DNA of 49,705 nucleotides from Desulfurivibrionaceae bacterium (GTDB lineage: Bacteria; Desulfobacterota; Desulfobulbia; Desulfobulbales; UBA5123), in the NCBI GenBank assembly GCA_030145325.1, contig JAQYVW010000017.1, positions 1 through 49,705 on the forward strand, read 5' to 3'. The notes beneath the pieces are model-generated. The model saw only the letters and a list, made by a program, of their open reading frames with translations, made no database searches and was not told the origin of the DNA. Each line of letters opens with the position of its first letter. The stretch's first letter is position 1. Both the position numbers and the translations under genes were made by a program. Positions 24,815 through 34,100 of this stretch are shown here, one piece after another.

Positions 24815-27805
24815 TTAGAAGTTGAGGGTTTTTTGCCAGCTCTCTTTGAGGGCGACCAGGGATTCGCTTAACGCTTGATCTCCATTGAAGCCGGTGGCGA
24901 CAAAGGTTTCCTCAGCGGTAATCGTACCGATTTGCGCCCAACCGGTGTCAGTCATGGTGGCTTCAAAGGCCGCGACCTTATCCGGGGCCACGGTGACCAC
25001 GAAACGGCTCTGGGACTCGGAAAAGAGCAGGGTCTCGTCGTTGTCGACCCCTTCGCAAGGGGCCTTGCGCAGATCAATGTTGATCCCGAGGCCACCGGCA
25101 AAGGCGGTTTCAGCCAGCGCCACACCCAAGCCGCCATCCGAGCAATCGTGGCAGGAGGCGATGAGGCCTTCCTTGATGGCCTTTTCCACCGCCCGATAAC
25201 GGGGCAGGGATTCGTTCTCCAGCACCTTGGGAACCTTGTTGCCCACAGTGCCGAGCAGGGTTGCGTATTCGGAAGCACCAAGTTCGTCACGGGTGATACC
25301 CAGGACGTAAACCAGATCACCGGCCCGCTTGGCATCCATGGTCACGGCTTTGCGGATATCGTCGATCTTGGCCATTACTGAAAATAACATGGTGGGCGGG
25401 ATGGAGATCTTGGTTCCTCCCACCTGATAGTCGTTTTTCATGGAGTCTTTGCCGGAGATGCAAGGCACCCCGTAGGTCTTGGCAAAGTGGGCCAGGGCCT
25501 GGTTGGCGCGAACCAGCTGGGCCAGTTTGTAGGGGCCGTCCGGGGTTTTCTCGGAGAGGATCGGGTCACACCAGCAGAAGTTGTCCAGGCCAGCCATCAA
25601 TTCAAGGCTGCCGCCAACGCAGATGGCGTTTCGCACCGCCTCGTCCACGGCACAGGCCGCCATGTGGTAGGCGTCGATGTCCGAGTAACGGGGGCAGATG
25701 CCGTGGGAGACCACCAACCCTTCAAAGGAGTCAAGGATGGGTCGGATCACCGCTGCATCGCTGGGGCCGTCGTTGGCAACACCGGTGAGGGGTTTTACCA
25801 CGCTACCTCCTTGCACCTCGTGGTCGTACTGCCGAACCACATACTCCTTGCTGCATATGTTGAGACTGGCGAGGAGATTTTTCAAATCCCGGCCCAGGTC
25901 GCGCTTGGCGGGCAGGGTAATTTCCGGGTGGGTGGGCGGCTCCCACTTGGCCTGCATCTGCATGGCCGGTAAGCCTTCGTGGATAAAGGCCATGTCCAGA
26001 TAGGAGATGGTTTTGTTATTGTAAAGGATATGGAACTTGCCGGAATCGGTGTAGGTGCCGAGGACGGTGGCCTCGGTATCCATCTTCTTACAGAGAGCCA
26101 TGAACTCGTCCAGATCCTCGGGGGGGATGGCCAGGGTCATCCGTTCCTGGGCCTCAGAGATGAAGATCTCCCAAGGTTGTAAGCCAGGGTATTTCAGTGG
26201 CGCGCGATCAAGATGGAGTTCAAAGCCGCCGGTGTCTTCGGCCATTTCTCCAACCGAAGAGGAGAGACCGCCAGCGCCGTTATCAGTGATGCAGCGATAG
26301 AGATTGCGGTCGCGTGCCTTCAGCAGGCAGTCGAACATCTTCTTCTGGGTGATGGGGTCGCCGATCTGAACAGCGGTGGCGGGCGATCCTTCATTGAGTT
26401 CTTCGGAGGAAAAGGTGGCGCCGTGGATACCATCCTTGCCGATGCGACCACCAGTCATAACGATAATGTCGCCGGGCAACGCCTTCTTGTCTTCGGAGGG
26501 CTTGCCATGGTGAAGGGCGGGCATCATGCCGACGGTGCCGCAGAAGACCAGGGGTTTGCCTGCAAAACGGTCATCAAAAACCAGCGAACCGTTAATGGTG
26601 GGAATACCACTCTTGTTGCCGCCGTGTTCGACACCGGTGCGAACGCCCTCGAAGATCCTTTTCGGGTGGAGGAGCCGCGCAGGTATCGGTTTGTCGTAAA
26701 ATGGGGAGGCAAAGCAGAAGACGTCGGTGTTGGCCACTAGTTTGGCGCCCATGCCAGTGCCAAAGGGGTCGCGGTTGACGCCGACGATGCCGGTGAGTGC
26801 TCCGCCGTAAGGATCCAGGGCTGAGGGGCTGTTGTGGGTCTCAACCTTAAAGACCATGCTCCAATCCTTATTGAAGCGGATAACCCCGGCGTTGTCCTTG
26901 AATACCGACAAGCACCAGTCGTTCTCACCCATCTTGGCCCGAATTTCTGCGGTGGGGTTGCGGATGAAGGTATCAAAGAGACTCTTGACGGTACTCTTTT
27001 CGCCGGTGGTGGCGTCTTCGTAATGGATGTCGCCGCTGAAGATCTTATGCTTGCAGTGCTCTGACCAACTCTGGGCCAGGGCCTCTAACTCGATGTCGCA
27101 GATTTTTTCCGAAAGCCCCATGGCTTTTCTGGCCGCTTGGGTTTCAGGCTTGGTGAGGTAGCTGCGGATCAACTTCATCTCTTCAAGGGACAGGGCCAGA
27201 ACTCCTTCCTTGCTGATTCGCATCAGCTCTTCGTCGGAAATATTCAGATCGATCTCTACCACGGCGCCCTTGTTCTCGCCGGTTACCTTGGGGGCAAAGG
27301 GCTCAAGGCCACCAGCAGCGACAAATTCATCGCGGCTCATCACCGTGTAGCGTTGGATGAGTTCATTGGCCAAGAGTTTGCCGGCGATCTTTTCAGCCTC
27401 TTCGCGGGAAAGATTGCCGGTGATGAGATATTGGGTGGAGGTGTAAACCGCCTCGCCGGGGGAGAGTTTTCGACCGATCAGCATCTCTAACGCTTGCGCT
27501 GAGGTGCGTCCCTCGTTGTCGGTGACGCCAGGCCGAAAGCCCACCTCGATTAGCCAGTCAAACTGGTAATCCCAGTCCAGAGCCAAGGGTCCCAATGAAT
27601 AATCTTGGGTAACCGGATCGCAGTAGGGGCCACGGGCAGTGGCTTCCAATTCGTCGTTGCTGATCTCAGCATCAACGGTGAAGACCTTGATGGTGCGCAC
27701 CGCCTCGGCCTGTAATTTAAGGTCGGAAACAATCCGGCTTTTGGTTTGTTCGCCGTATGAATCGATAATGGCTGGTTTCAGACCAACCTGGATGCGTGCC
27801 AGCAT
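24815..27805 (-). CDS. purL: Phosphoribosylformylglycinamidine synthase, PurS-PurL type
   Basis: Fourth step of purine synthesis: FGAR plus glutamine and ATP to FGAM. The 996-residue protein is longer than stand-alone PurL (about 740) and shorter than the single-chain form (about 1290). An extra N-terminal region (about 1-190) probably carries PurS-like function. Catalytic stretches include QSWSEHCKHK, FKVETHNSPSALDPYGGA, GVNRDPFGTGMGAK, HGGNKSGIPT, ITDNGAGGLSSSVGEMA and SCHDCSDGGLGVALAE. The chain ends in the second synthase half with no glutaminase Cys/His/Glu domain, so a separate PurQ must exist elsewhere. AAGGAG precedes the ATG. It heads the long minus-strand gene run. Confidence 0.94.
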   Translation of the reverse strand: MLARIQVGLKPAIIDSYGEQTKSRIVSDLKLQAEAVRTIKVFTVDAEISNDELEATARGPYCDPVTQDYSLGPLALDWDYQFDWLIEVGFRPGVTDNEGRTSAQALEMLIGRKLSPGEAVYTSTQYLITGNLSREEAEKIAGKLLANELIQRYTVMSRDEFVAAGGLEPFAPKVTGENKGAVVEIDLNISDEELMRISKEGVLALSLEEMKLIRSYLTKPETQAARKAMGLSEKICDIELEALAQSWSEHCKHKIFSGDIHYEDATTGEKSTVKSLFDTFIRNPTAEIRAKMGENDWCLSVFKDNAGVIRFNKDWSMVFKVETHNSPSALDPYGGALTGIVGVNRDPFGTGMGAKLVANTDVFCFASPFYDKPIPARLLHPKRIFEGVRTGVEHGGNKSGIPTINGSLVFDDRFAGKPLVFCGTVGMMPALHHGKPSEDKKALPGDIIVMTGGRIGKDGIHGATFSSEELNEGSPATAVQIGDPITQKKMFDCLLKARDRNLYRCITDNGAGGLSSSVGEMAEDTGGFELHLDRAPLKYPGLQPWEIFISEAQERMTLAIPPEDLDEFMALCKKMDTEATVLGTYTDSGKFHILYNNKTISYLDMAFIHEGLPAMQMQAKWEPPTHPEITLPAKRDLGRDLKNLLASLNICSKEYVVRQYDHEVQGGSVVKPLTGVANDGPSDAAVIRPILDSFEGLVVSHGICPRYSDIDAYHMAACAVDEAVRNAICVGGSLELMAGLDNFCWCDPILSEKTPDGPYKLAQLVRANQALAHFAKTYGVPCISGKDSMKNDYQVGGTKISIPPTMLFSVMAKIDDIRKAVTMDAKRAGDLVYVLGITRDELGASEYATLLGTVGNKVPKVLENESLPRYRAVEKAIKEGLIASCHDCSDGGLGVALAETAFAGGLGINIDLRKAPCEGVDNDETLLFSESQSRFVVTVAPDKVAAFEATMTDTGWAQIGTITAEETFVATGFNGDQALSESLVALKESWQKTLNF

Positions 27806-27936
27806 AGAGTTTCTCCTTAACTTTTCATCCGGATCGGAGCCGTTGTTTGCGGGTAGATTGGAGTACAGGTGATGTTTTTAACGCCGCCGCCGACGACTAT
27901 CGTAAATAAGGGAGTGGAATAATTTCTCCCTATACT

Positions 27937-27964
27937 ATTTTAAATAGCTCGCTATTGTACTCAA
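27937..27964 (-). promoter_or_regulatory. Candidate purL promoter with palindrome in its spacer
   Basis: On the minus strand TTGAGT, 16 bases, then TAAAAT (5 of 6 to TATAAT). The spacer contains AATAGC-TC-GCTATT, a 6-bp inverted repeat, a natural place for a repressor. The leader to the purL start would be about 125 bases; no known purine riboswitch pattern was recognised in it. Confidence 0.45.
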
Positions 27965-28111
27965 TTCGGTATTTTTTGTAATGGCAAATCAGGATATTTT
28001 TTTGGAGATTGAGTGGAAATATCATTAAATCTTTTTATGCTTTGGCGGGGTTGGATTAAAAAAGTTTATGGTGGTGGGGTGGTGGTTGTTGATAATGGTG
28101 GGAAGAGGTGC

Positions 28112-28128
28112 TTGGCACGGCGGTTGCT
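28112..28128 (+). promoter_or_regulatory. Sigma-54 promoter of the minor pilin gene(s)
   Basis: TTGGCACG-GCGG-TTGCT is a perfect match to the sigma-54 consensus with exact 10-base spacing between the invariant GG and GC. Predicted transcript start is about 28139, leaving a 123-base leader. Type IV pilus genes are often RpoN-dependent. Confidence 0.8.
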
Positions 28129-28261
28129 CTTGCCTGTTGGGTAAAGATATCGTTTTTTGTTGGCTATTGGGGCCTTCTTTTTGGTAAACTCCAGTGAAAA
28201 TCGATAATTATATGAGTTGAGCCCATGGGCTGTGGTGGGTGGCGAAGGTGGGAGTTTGGTT

Positions 28262-28921
28262 ATGGACAAGGTTGAAATAGAACGGCAACATCATGCGCAT
28301 GGATTTACCCTTCTTGAGTTGATGATTGTTTTGGTGATCGTTGGCATTCTGGCGACTCAAGTGATCTCGGGCTGGAATTCACCGGAACCGAAGCTGAAGT
28401 CCGCAGCCTTCAATCTGCGCACCGACTTCAATCTGGCCAGGGGTGAGGCGGCGAAAAGGAACGAGGATGTTCTGGTAGATTTTTTTATTAAAGGGGCATC
28501 CATGCAAGATGCTGTCCTTCCCGCTGTTCCTGTTACGATGGCCAATGACGGGTATCGGATTTGTATTGATACTAATGATGATGATGAGTGTCTTGAAAAG
28601 GATGATGATTTCTTGAAAGAGGTTCTTTTCCGTGATGAGATTCGGTTTTACAGTCAAACCATGGTGGCGGTGCCCCCCCCCTCTGGCCCTGATGTAAGGG
28701 CTGGGGGGGGGGCTTGGGATGGTGATCCGGTCAGCTTTGCTAGTGACCGGGTTGTTATGCAACCTGATGGTACCAGCACTTTATCTGGCACCGTTTATCT
28801 CTATGCTCCTTCTCCAGATTCCTTGGCAGTGGTTAAATCTGGCCCCTTTGCCGTGGTTGTCAAAGATACCGGGCGGGTTCGGTTGGTTCGCTGGCGGGCA
28901 GATGCTTGGTACCGAAAGTAG
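28262..28921 (+). CDS. GspH/FimT-type minor pseudopilin
   Basis: A 219-residue prepilin. After a short leader the cleavage motif HG-FTLLELMIVLVIVGIL is seen with Glu at +5, and then a GspH-like globular domain. Such minor pilins prime pilus assembly at the inner membrane after cleavage by PilD. ATG 28262 is chosen for the GGGAG site 7 bases upstream and the correct leader length. Odd: mid-gene it contains a C9 run and a G10 run that form a hairpin (encoding Pro-Pro-Pro and Gly-Gly-Gly), so slippage could switch it off. It is convergent with the inverted pilin gene, so it is probably expressed apart from pilW-pilY1. Confidence 0.88.
   Translation: MDKVEIERQHHAHGFTLLELMIVLVIVGILATQVISGWNSPEPKLKSAAFNLRTDFNLARGEAAKRNEDVLVDFFIKGASMQDAVLPAVPVTMANDGYRICIDTNDDDECLEKDDDFLKEVLFRDEIRFYSQTMVAVPPPSGPDVRAGGGAWDGDPVSFASDRVVMQPDGTSTLSGTVYLYAPSPDSLAVVKSGPFAVVVKDTGRVRLVRWRADAWYRK
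28673..28712. repeat. Paired C9 and G10 homopolymer tracts in a pilin gene
   Basis: Nine C (28673-28681) and ten G (28703-28712) flank TCTGGCCCT-GATGTA-AGGGCT, making a near-perfect GC hairpin of about 16 bp within coding sequence. Both tracts are long enough to slip in replication and shift the frame. Confidence 0.8.
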
Positions 28922-28934
28922 CAGGCTGGCTTTT

Positions 28935-29423
28935 TTAAAAAATTAGCCCGATCAGTGATAAGGAAAAACCTTCATTGCTGGTGGTGCCGGTGCATACGGA
29001 TGGCTCTCTATCGTCTTCTTTGATTTGCCAGCAGTCGCTCCAATCATTGTTGATCGGGCCACCCAGTTCACCTTCTGCCCAGGCCTTATAGGTGGTGCTG
29101 GTGTAATCGGCGACGCGGATGGAATAGCGATAATAGCCGCCATTGCCCATGTAGTACGTATCGTCGGGGCCGGCACCGGCCACCGCCGAACTGAAACCGT
29201 CCAAAAGATTAATGGAGTTGGCATAACTGTCGTTCATCGCGTAGTAGCGTTCCTGGGAGGTTTTTATTTGCAGGAGAATTTGGGCCGCCTCTGCCTGCCG
29301 TGAACGGTTGATATGGTTGTAGTAAGCAGGAATAGCAACGGCAGCAAGGATGCCGATGATGGCGACGGTGACCATCAGTTCGATAAGGGAAAACCCTTTG
29401 GCGTTGCGGTGGAAGTCTTGCAT
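28935..29423 (-). CDS. Type IV pilin, PilE/PilA-like
   Basis: A 162-residue prepilin with the leader [10 protein letters not shown], cleavage before [20 protein letters not shown] (Glu at +5) and the long N-terminal helix [20 protein letters not shown]. The C-terminal domain has two cysteines (DCWQIK and PSVCTG) able to form the usual disulfide loop. It fits PilE-type minor or major pilins. GAGG lies about 9 bases before the ATG. It lies on the strand opposite to all neighbouring pilus genes, splitting fimT from pilW, and so has its own promoter in the 29424-29544 gap. Confidence 0.9.
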   Translation of the reverse strand: MQDFHRNAKGFSLIELMVTVAIIGILAAVAIPAYYNHINRSRQAEAAQILLQIKTSQERYYAMNDSYANSINLLDGFSSAVAGAGPDDTYYMGNGGYYRYSIRVADYTSTTYKAWAEGELGGPINNDWSDCWQIKEDDREPSVCTGTTSNEGFSLSLIGLIF

Positions 29424-29544
29424 GGTGGCACCTCTTTTGCACTGTGTTTGAGTCGGGTCGGAATGATTCTATTTGTTTCCGGCTGCATATTGTAGCAGTA
29501 GCGGTATGGAAAATACCATATCAAAATGAATTAGGATAATAACG

Positions 29545-30198
29545 ATGCTCTTACCACATAAACAACAATGGCGCCAAGCTGGTTACACCTTGGTGGAGTT
29601 GATGGTGGCAGTGGCGCTTACCGGTATTGTAACCACCTCGATCTATAAGGGTTATGTATCCTTCTCCACCGCCTATGATGTGCAGGATCAGGTGGTAGAG
29701 GTTCAGCAGAACGCCCAGGTGGCCATGCGACGGATGGTGCGGGAAATACGCATGGCGGGATACGACCCTACAGATAGTGGAACAGTAGGCATCAGCGCGC
29801 TCTCGGATGGTTCGCAGATTGTTTTTAGTCGCTATGATGATGGTGCGGCTGTTAATACTATTACCACCTATGAGTTGTCTTCGCCCTACACCGATTCCAA
29901 CGGGGTTTTGACCACCGACCTCGAACATGATGGGAATTCTATTATTCAGAACGTTGATGCCCTTGATTTTGTCTATAAAGATGCCGATGGAAATACTGTC
30001 GCTCCTGAATTGGCACTGGGGGTGATGATTGCCATCGTGGTCAGATCCACCAACGAAGATTACAGCTATACCGATACCCGTACGTATACCAATCAAGAGG
30101 GGACAACCATACTGGCCCCAGCCGATTACGTTGCTAAGAAAAATTTCCGGCGGCGGTTGTTGACTGCCATTGTCGGTTGTCGTAATTTGGGGATGTGA
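29545..30198 (+). CDS. pilW: Type IV pilus minor pilin PilW
   Basis: A 217-residue prepilin. The leader ends in QAG before YTLVELMVAVALTGIVTTSI (Glu at +5), then VQQNAQVAMRRMVREIRMAGYDP, a hallmark of PilW/PulJ-type proteins. It would act with PilV, PilX and PilY1 in a priming complex at the pilus tip. AGGA lies 9 bases before the ATG. The stop overlaps the pilV start by one base (TGATG). The upstream divergent gap has an inverted repeat GGTAT/ATACC at 29503-29517 that might bind a regulator. Confidence 0.9.
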   Translation: MLLPHKQQWRQAGYTLVELMVAVALTGIVTTSIYKGYVSFSTAYDVQDQVVEVQQNAQVAMRRMVREIRMAGYDPTDSGTVGISALSDGSQIVFSRYDDGAAVNTITTYELSSPYTDSNGVLTTDLEHDGNSIIQNVDALDFVYKDADGNTVAPELALGVMIAIVVRSTNEDYSYTDTRTYTNQEGTTILAPADYVAKKNFRRRLLTAIVGCRNLGM

Positions 30199-30662
30199 TG
30201 GCAGAGAAGAGGGTTTTGGATATGGTTAACGAAAAGGGGTTTTCTCTGATAGAGGTATTGTTCGGAGTGATGATTTTCGCTTTTGGGATGCTTGGGGTTG
30301 CGGCAATGTTGACCGCCACGGTTCGGGATAATTCCTTCTCTTCGGGATTGAGTGAGGCGACGATGCTGGCTTCGAGCCAACTGGATGTGCTTTTGGCTGT
30401 TCCCTATGGCAGTGCTGGTTTGTCGGATGGTTCTGGCACCAATAATGGTTCGGTCGGTCTCGTAGATGGAACTGTTGCTCAACCTGGCACGGTTTCTGAC
30501 TTCTCGTCCCCTAGTCAAGGTAAAAACGGCAAGTTTACATTGTCTTGGAATGTCTCTGCTGATGATCCGGTGGCGGGGAATAAAACCATCAATGTGATTG
30601 TCACGTGGAACGATAAGGACAATGCTCGGCAGGTTAGTTTCAGAGCGATAAGGGGGCAGTGA
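30198..30662 (+). CDS. pilV: Type IV pilus minor pilin PilV
   Basis: A 154-residue prepilin with leader ending NEKG before FSLIEVLFGVMIFAFGMLGV (Glu at +5), and the PilV-like ATMLASSQLDVLLAVPYGSA region. Start ATG 30198 overlaps the pilW stop; an internal ATG at 30222 would give a leader closer to usual length and has AGAGGG upstream, so the start is uncertain. It is part of the translationally coupled pilW-pilV-pilX-pilY1 set. Confidence 0.88.
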   Translation: MAEKRVLDMVNEKGFSLIEVLFGVMIFAFGMLGVAAMLTATVRDNSFSSGLSEATMLASSQLDVLLAVPYGSAGLSDGSGTNNGSVGLVDGTVAQPGTVSDFSSPSQGKNGKFTLSWNVSADDPVAGNKTINVIVTWNDKDNARQVSFRAIRGQ

Positions 30663-30667
30663 TTTTT

Positions 30668-31141
30668 ATGTGGAACCATATGATTTGTAATCAGCGGGGC
30701 TCGGTGATTAATGTCGCCTTGTTGATCTTGATGCTGCTCACCTTGCTCGGGATTAGTTTTGCTAATTTGAGTTCGACTGATATTAAAATTGCCGGAAATG
30801 ATCGAACTCAAAACCTTGCTTTCTATTCTGCCGAGGCAGCCCGTGGTTATGTGGCCGCGACCCCCAGCCTCTATGGCTCCACTAACGTGACGACAACAGA
30901 ACCGTTGAGCTTTCCAGACTTAACAGATACAACCCTTGTGGCAAATATTGCCACAGCCCTGGGGACTAAACAGTCATTTTCCGGCACTGTTACCTATCAG
31001 GGGCGTGGAAATCCCCCCAGGGAATCGGGGTATGCCTCTCCTCCTTTCATGGCCCATCGTTACCAGATGCTGTGTAACGGCACCGGCCCCAGTAATGCTA
31101 ATTCAGAATTAGAAGCTGGGTTTTACCGGATAGGGTTCTAG
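30668..31141 (+). CDS. pilX: Type IV pilus assembly protein PilX
   Basis: A 157-residue protein with the PilX N-terminus: NQRGSVINVALLILMLLTLL, then GISFANLSSTDIKIAGNDRT and the FYSAEAARGYV segment. It lacks the canonical Glu+5, as PilX proteins do. Two cysteines are present (N-terminal and LCNGTG). ATG 30668 lies 5 bases after the pilV stop; a GTG at 30659 overlapping pilV is an alternative. PilX works with PilY1 and other minor pilins in pilus tip assembly. Confidence 0.87.
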   Translation: MWNHMICNQRGSVINVALLILMLLTLLGISFANLSSTDIKIAGNDRTQNLAFYSAEAARGYVAATPSLYGSTNVTTTEPLSFPDLTDTTLVANIATALGTKQSFSGTVTYQGRGNPPRESGYASPPFMAHRYQMLCNGTGPSNANSELEAGFYRIGF

Positions 31142-31187
31142 GTTTATGTACGACTTGACCTTTCAATTTCAGGCAAGAGGTTATGCC

Positions 31188-34100
31188 ATGACGAAAAAAT
31201 GGATTTTGACTGTTGTTCTTGTGATGCTCGCCGGCGTTTTTGCACATGAAACAGTGGGCATTGCCGACGATACCTGTGTCTTTACGGTCAACACCAGCGA
31301 TGACGCCAAGCCCAATATCGTTTTGTTGCTCGACACCGGTGCCGAGATGGAACAGGTCAACTGGCATGCAGGGTTCGACAACAACACTGACTACACCCCG
31401 GTGGTCACGCCGGCGGATCAGGTTGAAGTTATCGGCAGTCCGGCTCCTTCTTTGACCGCCGGTTATCTGGAACTGTCGAATATCGCTCCCGATAGTGGGG
31501 ATTTTAAAAAGAATAACCCGGTGACCGATAATTTGGGTGGGGCTGCTGACACCCCCAACATCGCTGCTTTTTATTTTGACGATGAGTTTGCCGGCGCTGG
31601 AACCGGCAGGATGCTGTTTGAAGGTATGACCCAAGCCTTCACGGTGGGGGCGACGCTGACAAACTACAATGCCACCGCCACCATTACTGCCGTCAAGATG
31701 GGTGGCTACAATGGTTTTTATAACCCCTATGGCTATGCCATCAATGTTAGTGGTTCCTCGGCCTATCTTGTTAAGATCTTGCCGGATCTTAGTTTGGATG
31801 CGGTGGGCAATGGTATTGTCGCCGATGTTTTTGATACCGGCACTAAGCTGGCGAGGTGGACCATCAATGGCCGTCCCATCATTCTCCCCACCGGTGCCGA
31901 CGGCGATGGTACCGGGCATCCGGGGAGTGTTAATACGGTCATTCATGATAAAGCGGTTAATTTTCGCTATTCGACTAACTATCTAAACTGGCTGTTCTTC
32001 GGCGCCTATGCTGGCAACGGTAGCGATCTTGAGCGGGAGAGCCGTCTCTATCCAGCCAAGATGGCGCTGATCACGGTGATCAAGAAGACCGCTAATCGGG
32101 CTGAGTTCGCAATGTACCAGTTTACCGGCGGCAACGGCGCCACCCAGAAACAGCCGCTGAAGGATGCCCTGGAGACCGTCGATGCTGCTGATTGGGAAAA
32201 CAGTGTCCTGGTCAGTGAGTATACGCAGAACATCGATAACATGGATACCAATGCCTATTCACCGCTGGCAGAGGGGTTGATGACCGTTGGTGGTTATTTT
32301 AATAGCCGCAGCTCCGGTCTGGATGCGGGGGCGGTTTGTCAGAAGAATTTTGTCATTGTCGTCACCTCTGGTCTTTCATCCATGGATCGCGGTGATACCG
32401 GTGGCGGCAGTCCCGGCTGTTTGTCGGGCACCGTGCTGCCGGCCTGTGTGGCTGATTATGATGAGGATACCGGCCTGGGTGGCACCGTGACGGTTTTGGA
32501 CGCTGGCGCTGACCCTGAAACTAGTTATGAGCTTGGTAACATTACGGTTGATTATTCCGCCGACGGTCTTGATAACGATGCCGCCAACGGCATTGACGAT
32601 GCTGGCGAGGTGGTGACCTTTCCTGTGCCGTATAATTATGAGGGTACCTCTAATTTTGATGATGTTGCCTATTATATGTACGCCAACGACATGTCTGATG
32701 ATGTGGATGGCTTTCAGAATGTTTATACCTATACCATCGGTTTCATGGGCGATCCGCAGACCAATGCCTTCCTCACCAACGCTTCCAATAACGGCAACGG
32801 CAATTTCAACCTCTATGATGTCCATCACCCGGATTATGGCAAATATCATTTTGAGGTTCAGGATCCAGCTGAACTCGCCGAAAAGCTGGAGTCGGCCATC
32901 GCTTCCATCCTTGAACGAACCAACGCCTTTGCCGCGCCGGTGGTGCCGGTAACCCGTACCACCAGCGGCGATCGCCTTTATATGTCCTTCTTTACTCCCC
33001 GCGAGTCCGGGTCTTGGGAGGGGAATGTGGTCAAGTTTGGCTTGGGCGACGAGAACCAGATTGTCGGCAGTGATGGCCTTGATGCCACCTACGATAATGG
33101 CGCTATTCGGGACGATGCCGAACCCTATTGGTCAACCATCAATTGGGCCGCCGATGCGACAACGGATTTCCCGAAACCTAACGGTATTCATAATACCGCC
33201 AGGAATATCTATACCTATCTTGGCGCTGCTGCTGACTTGACTGCCGAGGGTGATGAAGCGTTGTTGGAACCCAATAATGCTTTTAATGCGGATAATTCCT
33301 ATCTCTCTGCTGCCGTTCTTGGCAACCCGGATCCAACCCGAGTCACTGTTGCCGAGGTGATCAACTATGTTCGGGGCGCCGATGCCTTTGACGCCAATGT
33401 TGATGGTGATACCACTGATAACCGTACCATCATAACCGCCGACGTTTTGCACAGCGAGCCGCTGGTCTATGAGTTTTTGCATACCACCGGTACCTTTTTG
33501 CTGGATCCGGCCACGGTGAGCGGCACCTTTGAGGCCGATGAGATTATCTTCGGCAGCAGCGGCGGGGTTGCAACTTGTACCGCCGCGCAAGGGGTGGATA
33601 TTGTAGGTGATCCGGCTTTGTACCCCTGGTCCGAGGTGTCTTCGACGTACACTCCTCTTACCTATAAAACCATGCAGACCGCCTTTGTGGTTGGTGAGGT
33701 GGTGACTGGGAAAACCTCCGGCGCCACAGGAACCATCCAGGCGATGAGCGATCGGACCATGATCTTTTTCGGCGCCAACGACGGCATGCTCCATGCGGTG
33801 AACGATGTTGACGGTACTGAGGCCTGGGGCTTTATCCCTCCGGATCAGTTGAGCCGGGTGAAGGAGATGGCCCTCGGCACCGGCCATGAGTACTATATCG
33901 ACTCTTCCCCGAAGATCTATCTGAAGGATTTGAACGGCGACGGCTTCATTACTGACGTTGATGGTGGCGGGACCTGGGAGGCCACCGACGACCAGGTGAT
34001 TCTTGTCTTTGGGGAGCGAAAAGGGGGCAATTCCTACTTCGCCCTTGATGTTACCGATCCGCTCACTCCCAAATATTTATGGTGGCTCTCCGGGTTCGAC

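Larger units (their letters stand above)
27806..28261. other. Divergent intergenic region purL / pilus genes
   Basis: 456 bases without a supported gene. It holds the purL leader and promoter on the minus strand, an AT-rich middle (27940-28060), and the sigma-54 promoter of the pilin gene on the plus strand. Activator sites for that promoter were looked for by eye; nothing clear was found. Confidence 0.5.

Noticed and set aside
27806-27930. Purine or ZTP riboswitch in the purL leader
   Set aside because: No match to the conserved core bases of known purine, ZTP or PRPP riboswitches by eye.
28066-28269. 67-residue minus-strand frame ahead of the pilin gene
   Set aside because: It covers the sigma-54 promoter and the start of the pilin gene; low-complexity Pro/Thr/Ser composition.
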